Assembly: GCF_036320965.1 (NCBI RefSeq)
Contig: NC_092251.1
Coordinates: 1,473,501-1,537,500 of the forward strand
DNA length: 64,000 nucleotides
Direction: 5' to 3'
Source: Panulirus ornatus
Taxonomy: Eukaryota; Arthropoda; Malacostraca; Decapoda; Palinuridae
Positions within the stretch are counted from its first letter, which is position 1. Every line of letters starts with the position of its first letter. Position numbers and translations under genes: made by a program. The notes below the pieces were generated by a model that had not been told where the DNA came from, did no database searches, and saw only the letters and a list, made by a program, of their open reading frames with translations. This document shows, one piece after another, positions 59,171 to 64,000 of the stretch.

Positions 59171-60013
59171 TTGTGGCTATTGTATATACATGAGATACCA
59201 CCATCGTATACACGCCCAGCCACGAGTCTGCTCTCAACCAGGTTGGTTATGAAGATGTTACGAGACACCCACACGAATAACACCAGCTCTAAGATTCCTA
59301 ACCATCTTTTTCATGTTCTTTCTTCCTCTCCCCGTGTTCCCCTCTTATCTTTTCTTGCTGCTCTTCTCCCCTCTCCCCGGCTCTGGTTTTCTTCTCCCAT
59401 GCCGTATTACGAAATCTTCTGGGATATCAAGTTTGTCGTCATGTTGCTAGACAGATACAGAACTACTACTGATGTGACGATACATTGTTCATGTGTAACG
59501 AGGAAATATACTCAGGAAGGATGTATGCATTTCTTCACCCGGCCGACACATGAAGCCAAGCAGTTCACCTACACGGGGAGGAAAAAAAAATTAACAACAG
59601 TGGTACGACTCCCTCAGAACTTAATTACTGCACCAGAATGCATGCATCGCACACCAGACGCTTCCTCCCTGACTCCACCTCCCACACACAGCACGAGTGA
59701 TTCCCTTTACTCCTCCTCCTCCTACTTTTTTTCCTACTCCTCTTCTTCTTCCCCACACCCAACAGCCTTTCTCACCTTTATCCATCTACTCTTCTATCAG
59801 TTCTCTCTCACATTTTCTCTTTCTCTTCTCATCATTCTTCTCTTTGATCTTCGTAATCTCTCTTTCTCTTCATTTCATCTGTACAAACTCTCTCTGTCCA
59901 TCTCTTTTGTATCCCTTCACTCCCTTCGGACCATCTTTCTCTCTCTCTCCCGTTATTCGTCTCCTCCACTGTTTTCTCTCACCTCTGCTCTCTTATTATT
60001 TCCTATCAGATAA
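59171..60013 (+). CDS. Longest open frame of the window, 280 codons, probably spurious
   Basis: The frame runs from ATG (59171) to TAA, with no signal peptide-like start. Residues 1-170 have mixed composition, including a Cys/His-containing stretch (IHCSCVTRKYTQEGCMHF) but no zinc-binding spacing I recognise. Residues 170-280 come from a T/C-rich block where stops are rare and are Ser/Leu/Phe-rich. Multiple membrane-like patches appear in that half. No family is recognised and there is no splice or promoter context. The first half is somewhat longer than chance usually gives. Confidence 0.2.
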   Translation: MWLLYIHEIPPSYTRPATSLLSTRLVMKMLRDTHTNNTSSKIPNHLFHVLSSSPRVPLLSFLAALLPSPRLWFSSPMPYYEIFWDIKFVVMLLDRYRTTTDVTIHCSCVTRKYTQEGCMHFFTRPTHEAKQFTYTGRKKKLTTVVRLPQNLITAPECMHRTPDASSLTPPPTHSTSDSLYSSSSYFFSYSSSSSPHPTAFLTFIHLLFYQFSLTFSLSLLIILLFDLRNLSFSSFHLYKLSLSISFVSLHSLRTIFLSLSRYSSPPLFSLTSALLLFPIR

Positions 60014-60110
60014 CTTTCTCCCAAAGGAGCCTCTCCCTCCTTCCCCTACCTCTCACACACACCCTTCCTTTCCTTCTCTCCCATGAATCTTCCACTCTAT
60101 CCCAGCGAGA
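59690..60110. repeat. Pyrimidine-rich block (TCC/CTTCT words)
   Basis: TCCTCCTCCTAC, TCTTCTTCTTCC and CTCTCTCT words dominate about 420 bp of the plus strand. This keeps at least two plus frames open. Confidence 0.65.
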
Positions 60111-60157
60111 GCCTTCTGGTCATGACCTCACACAGAACCAGCCAGCAAACCTTGCTC

Positions 60158-60176
60158 ACCACTACTACTACTACTA

Positions 60177-60210
<34 letters not shown>
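60158..60210. repeat. (CTA)n then (CA)n
   Basis: About seven CTA units pass directly into about 30 bp of CA. Confidence 0.95.
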
Positions 60211-60211
<1 letters not shown>

Positions 60212-60214
60212 CAT

Positions 60215-61239
60215 CAACATGCTCGTGTTTTTCTCAAGTGTTTCTGGAAGTTCGCTTCATAACGAGACTTTTTATTGTATTGTAATTGTAATGTCGAAGT
60301 TCTAAGATGTTACAGCGCAAAAGAGGTATGTTTCAAAAATTTTTTTTTTTTGTATATGTGACCGAAGTATCCGTAAACACATTTATGGCTGGGCACTATA
60401 GAAATGTAATATTGTATCATATTTTGTTTGAATCCTTTTCATATGGAAACTTTGGATCTGGAACTATCATGCTGTAATTCTTAGAATTTGTAACCTTGGA
60501 AAAGATATAGTTAGAAAACGTATTGTGAACTCTGAATCCATACTGAAAACTTTATATTCTAAAGATATACAACTGGAACTTCTGGCTCTGAAAACACAAT
60601 CTATTGACCTTATGATTATCTGGCCATCATACTGTCCTCCATCTTTCATCGATACCAAATCCAAGCTTAAAAGATTTATTGGCGGAGAAGAGAACAGGCA
60701 TGTAGCCAAAATGTATAGACGTTAGAAAGAAAATAACAGAAATATATTCTCTCAGACTTGTCCAGGTGAAATGAACCGGAAATTCCTTAGGGGTTATTCA
60801 GATCTGTAATGCAGGCGATGCTTCACCTTGAGCGGAACACGTTCGGTAAACTCCAGTAGCTTAGGTTATGAAATAAGCTATGCATATGTAAACAAGAAGT
60901 TTAATAGGAACCAGGGATAACCAGGGGTATAGCAATGTGATCTGCATGAAGTCATGTTTCTAGATAGTGGTAATTTTGTTTATATCAGGTAAACTGTGAA
61001 TCCTCCACTATCCAAAATGGGTTACCAAAGTTATTCATGCCCCACATTATCTTTCGTTCGATATCTAGCGGTACCAGTGAAGTGATACAAACCAGAGTTA
61101 ATCTATTACACTCCTACACTGCAAGGATTATGAGCACTGGAAAAAGCGTGAAAAAACATAATGGTAGTCAGACCCACTAAAATGCTGATATGCATTCGTT
61201 GCTTAGTCTACTATTTATGTTATATGAGAACTTTCTTAA

Positions 61240-61240
<1 letters not shown>
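60215..61240. other. Single-copy AT-rich sequence
   Basis: A 66-codon plus frame at 60525-60725 (MNSESILKTLYSKDIQLELL) has a soluble-protein-like composition and could be an exon or an old element fragment. No splice signal or family match. Otherwise empty. Confidence 0.35.

Positions 61241-61241
<1 letters not shown>

Positions 61242-61329
<88 letters not shown>
61242..61329. repeat. (TA)n microsatellite, ~87 bp
   Basis: A perfect TA array. Confidence 0.97.
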
Positions 61330-61332
<3 letters not shown>

Positions 61333-61593
61333 CTGCTCTACCATACAGCACCCATTATAAGTATACATAGTATTAAATAAATGAAAATTGAGATAATTCT
61401 CCACATCGCTTTATAAATGGTAACATTTATCCAATTTAACAAATATCATCCAACATGGAGATCACGTTTACGTCAGATGAATCCCTATCAATATGATCTA
61501 CCAGAAGCTATAGGAAGGAGAGTTTACATGTAAACTTGTGCATAGTTCTGGCGCCGACACGCGCGGTCCGGGGGAGTAGTTTTTTGTTTACAT

Positions 61594-61717
61594 TAGTGTA
61601 CAAGAAGTATGTCTTGATATACTCTGGTATACAAGAAGTATGTCTTGATATACTCTGGTATACAAGAAGTATGTCTTGATATACTCTGGTATACAAGAAG
61701 TATGTCTTGATATACTC
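61594..61717. repeat. 31-bp tandem array, four copies
   Basis: The unit begins GTATACAAGAAGTATGTCTT and is perfect in copies 2-4. Copy 1 differs by one base near its start. Confidence 0.95.
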
Positions 61718-61794
61718 TGGTCTAATGCTGATGTACTGCTCTGCGTTTCGTAGGTCTGCTGACGTAGTTACCTGCTGTACGTCTAGTGAACATC

Positions 61795-62076
61795 TTTAAG
61801 TACGATGGTACGAGTCCCGGGCACGATGGCACGACGGTGCAACACTTGTTAATGATGGTACAGCCGTTGAACACGACCGTTGCGACCCTTGAGCATGACG
61901 GTACAGCCCTTGATGATGACGGTACAGTCCTCGGATATGATATCTTGACTTTTGACCCGGCAGTTAAGGGTAAAGTCAAGGGTCAGATCAACATATCTTA
62001 AGGTCACACCGTCGCCCGTCGTTTTCAAGGGCCGTACCTACCATTGTGTTCAAGTGTCGTGCTGTCGTGTTCAAGA
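61795..62076. repeat. Dispersed ~21-bp minisatellite, locus 6, fold-back arrangement
   Basis: 61795-61925 carries six units in the sense of the 3.2-kb locus (GCGACCCTTGAGCATGACGG). A core follows (61930-62000) with TTGACTTTTGACCC and AAAGTCAAGGGTCAG, which are partly complementary to each other. 62005-62076 carries three units in the reverse sense (GTCGTTTTCAAGGGCCGTAC). This is the clearest inverted arrangement of the family. Confidence 0.78.
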
Positions 62077-62079
62077 GAT

Positions 62080-62455
62080 TGAAAAAGTAAATTCCCGAAT
62101 GGAAAACGATACAGTATGTTATGACAGAAGTAACTTCCAATATATACGTATGTTTCACATCCTCGTTGGCGTGAGTGAGTACCTCTCATTAGAATGATGC
62201 AGCAGGTTGTAATCTCGTTCATAAAGTGGCTCCAGAAAAAAATAATGCACACAATGAGATTCATATCGAATTAATTAAGTGGGCGACGAATATATGTTTC
62301 TATATCTGGGTTGCCAGATTGGTCGAGGTCAGACAAATGTGAGATTAATCTAGGTGTTCGCGGATCAAAAACTTTCAGAGTTTTTTAGGATTTAGAGAAG
62401 TCAAATGTTGCAGTCCTTCATGTAGAGTCATCCACAGCACAAATTATTTGTACAT
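62080..62455. other. Single-copy sequence
   Basis: Nothing supportable seen. Confidence 0.5.
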
Positions 62456-62459
62456 CGTC

Positions 62460-62655
62460 TCCTTTCCTGCCTTATCAAGGTTGTGTCAGGAACAGAAGAC
62501 TGAATCACAGAAAAACTCCTTCGTTTACCGCCTCAGGTTCCTACTTTTGGAAGTGACTCTGCGGCCCTCCAGCTCCCGCCTCTCTTAGTCGCCTTCCAAG
62601 ACATGCAGGAGATACGTGGTGGGTAACAGTCATCTTCCTTATCCCTAGGGATACA
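62460..62655 (-). mobile_element. Decayed copy of the short element
   Basis: Same orientation as the 41.1-kb copy. TTAGTCGCCTTCCAAGACATG and GATACGTGG (62585-62620) match TTAGTCGCCTTCTACGACACG and AATACGTGG there, and CTTATCCCTAGGGATA matches CCTATCCCCAGGGATTA at the 5' end. The 3' end (minus strand) is eroded and there is no (TA)n left. A TACATACATATG run follows at 62652. Confidence 0.6.
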
Positions 62656-62879
62656 TACATATGTACCAATAAAAGATATTTTCTGTATAGGTCGATAAAG
62701 AGAACTTCATAATTTCTGCTAACGAGGGAGGTAAGTCTGTGAGGCTGCAGCGATCATCAGGATGCACCACACACACTTCTTGTGGCGCAGGTGTCGTATC
62801 CGGGGTTGGGAAGCGGGTCACGGCTCGCAGTCTGGTTGACAGTGTTGAGCTGATGACTTCATGATGGTAGACGGGTCGT

Positions 62880-63345
62880 CACGCCGGAGGAGGATCGAGT
62901 CTGTGATGGTAAAGGCAGGAACGATAAGGTAGTGGGAGGTAGGTATAGGAGGGAGGATGGTAGAGTGTAGAGGGTAAAGGTGAGGGATAGTGTTGGAGGG
63001 GGGGGGGGACGCAAAAAAAAGAAGAGGGGTTGGAAATGGAAGGAGAAGGAAGGCAAAAGAGCGAAGGTGACGATGGAAGTTGGAGGTAGGCAGATGGGAG
63101 GAAATGAAGGAAAGGGAGAATAAGAACGAAGTTGGAAAGGAGATGAGGGAAGAAAAGGCATAGAAAATGACATAGTTGATAGAGAGATGAAGATAAGTTG
63201 GCAATGGAAAAAAAATAGAAGAGGAGAAGTTTAGTCGAGATGAAAGTCGGGAAAATTTGAAAGGGATGGAGGAAAAGGGGAATGGTAAACGTAAAGGAAT
63301 GAGAGAATAGAAGGCGAGCGCTGGGATGAGGGAGGCGAGGCTACG
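62880..63345. repeat. Purine-rich block with G run
   Basis: GGAGGTAGGTATAGGAGGGAGG, a G run at 62998-63008, AAAAAAAAGAAGAGG and GGAGAAGGAAGG words. The 104-128-codon minus frames here are compositional. Confidence 0.6.
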
Positions 63346-63349
63346 AAGC

Positions 63350-64000
63350 AGCTACTCAAGGGGTAGACACACAGCTGCTTCACTCACATGATCCGGACAG
63401 TATCTAGCAAATAAACTTAAGAAGACGTTTTCTCGTTCGGTAGAGATGGTGTATAGAGAGTATTAACGGCATTTTACGGATAAAAGAAACGAATACAGAA
63501 AGTGTATTGTATCAACGATAAGACGTCCTTTTAAAATGCTTCTTTTATCCTGAGACGTCTGTAAAACATGATAAGAGATCGTGTTGAGATGTGACACGAA
63601 ACTGTAGGATCTGAGGTGATGCATCAGACACAGAGTACTCGTATCGCCCTAGTTTTTGAACTGATGGCTGCCGTAACTACTGGAGCAACGCGATTTACGC
63701 GCACTTAGTGTAGCCAGTAACCATGACCCAGTGAGCACACGTAGCAAGTAAGCTTGTGTCTGTTCTCAAGGAAAACAGAAAGATAAACTGGGAATTTTAG
63801 ATGTTCACGATAGTGTTCTGAATTTGAATAGCCTTTGTCCTTGGCTTCCTCCTGGTGGAGAGCTTCGATACAGCGATGTGTTTCCTACAAAACTTTAAAA
63901 TAAACCTTTATACACAGTTCCTATCCAAAGTCTGTTGCTAGAAATGAATTTATGTCTTACTAAGGAATGATGGGAGTAAGTTAAATTAACATTTGAACAC
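63350..64000. other. Single-copy AT-rich sequence
   Basis: No reading frame, RNA gene or repeat is supported to the end of the window. Confidence 0.5.

Overview
This window looks like intergenic and intronic DNA of a large animal genome, most plausibly a decapod crustacean such as a spiny lobster or shrimp. The evidence is about fifty long, nearly perfect dinucleotide arrays ((GA)n, (CA)n and (TA)n, often 60-150 bp), many minisatellites at all stages of decay, and eroded retroelements. There is no recognisable complete gene and no operon-like layout. The species-level guess rests on my recollection that the non-LTR retrotransposon 3' end at 6382-7062 and the short element at 41081-41325 resemble decapod repeats. 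I could not run a search.

The only protein segment I can assign to a family is the last 162 codons of a LINE reverse-transcriptase ORF at 6382-6870, followed by its 3' UTR and an A/(TA) tail. A short element on the minus strand at 41081-41325, with decayed relatives at 42468-42610 and 62460-62655, shares the LINE's last ~29 bases. This is the arrangement expected of a non-autonomous element that borrows a LINE's 3' tail. A second short element at 38871-39197 carries a tRNA-like A box and B box and is bounded by ~50-bp direct repeats. Both short elements sit between two (TA)n arrays.

Layout. 1-6340: mostly single-copy DNA with a perfect 13 x 27-bp array and two loci of a dispersed ~21-bp minisatellite. 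6341-7142: the LINE fragment between (CA)n and (TA)n. 7280-11470: minisatellites, a purine-rich kilobase and long (GA)n, (GT)n and (TA)n arrays. 11500-38500: single-copy blocks cut by dinucleotide arrays, with several intervals that could be exons. 38430-43250: the element-rich, (TA)n-rich part. 43250-58200: mainly single-copy, with heavily decayed 40-50-bp tandem repeats near 44.5 and 52.7 kb, a block open in several frames at 46.3-48.4 kb, and a 4 x 63-bp array. 58200-64000: G-rich and pyrimidine-rich blocks, a 4 x 31-bp array and the best copy of the dispersed minisatellite.

The dispersed ~21-bp minisatellite is the most unusual structure. It recurs at about six sites. At two or three of them, units in one orientation are followed by a non-repetitive core and then by units in the opposite orientation, like a fold-back element with repetitive arms.

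Candidate exons are listed with low confidence. Splice-like motifs are common by chance in 64 kb read on both strands, so a score of exon-shaped intervals would be expected without any gene. The best sets are a plus-strand pair at 35614-35763 and 36424-36564, with compatible phase and a stop, and a minus-strand pair at 16086-16136 and 15423-15529, with compatible phase. None has a family assignment.
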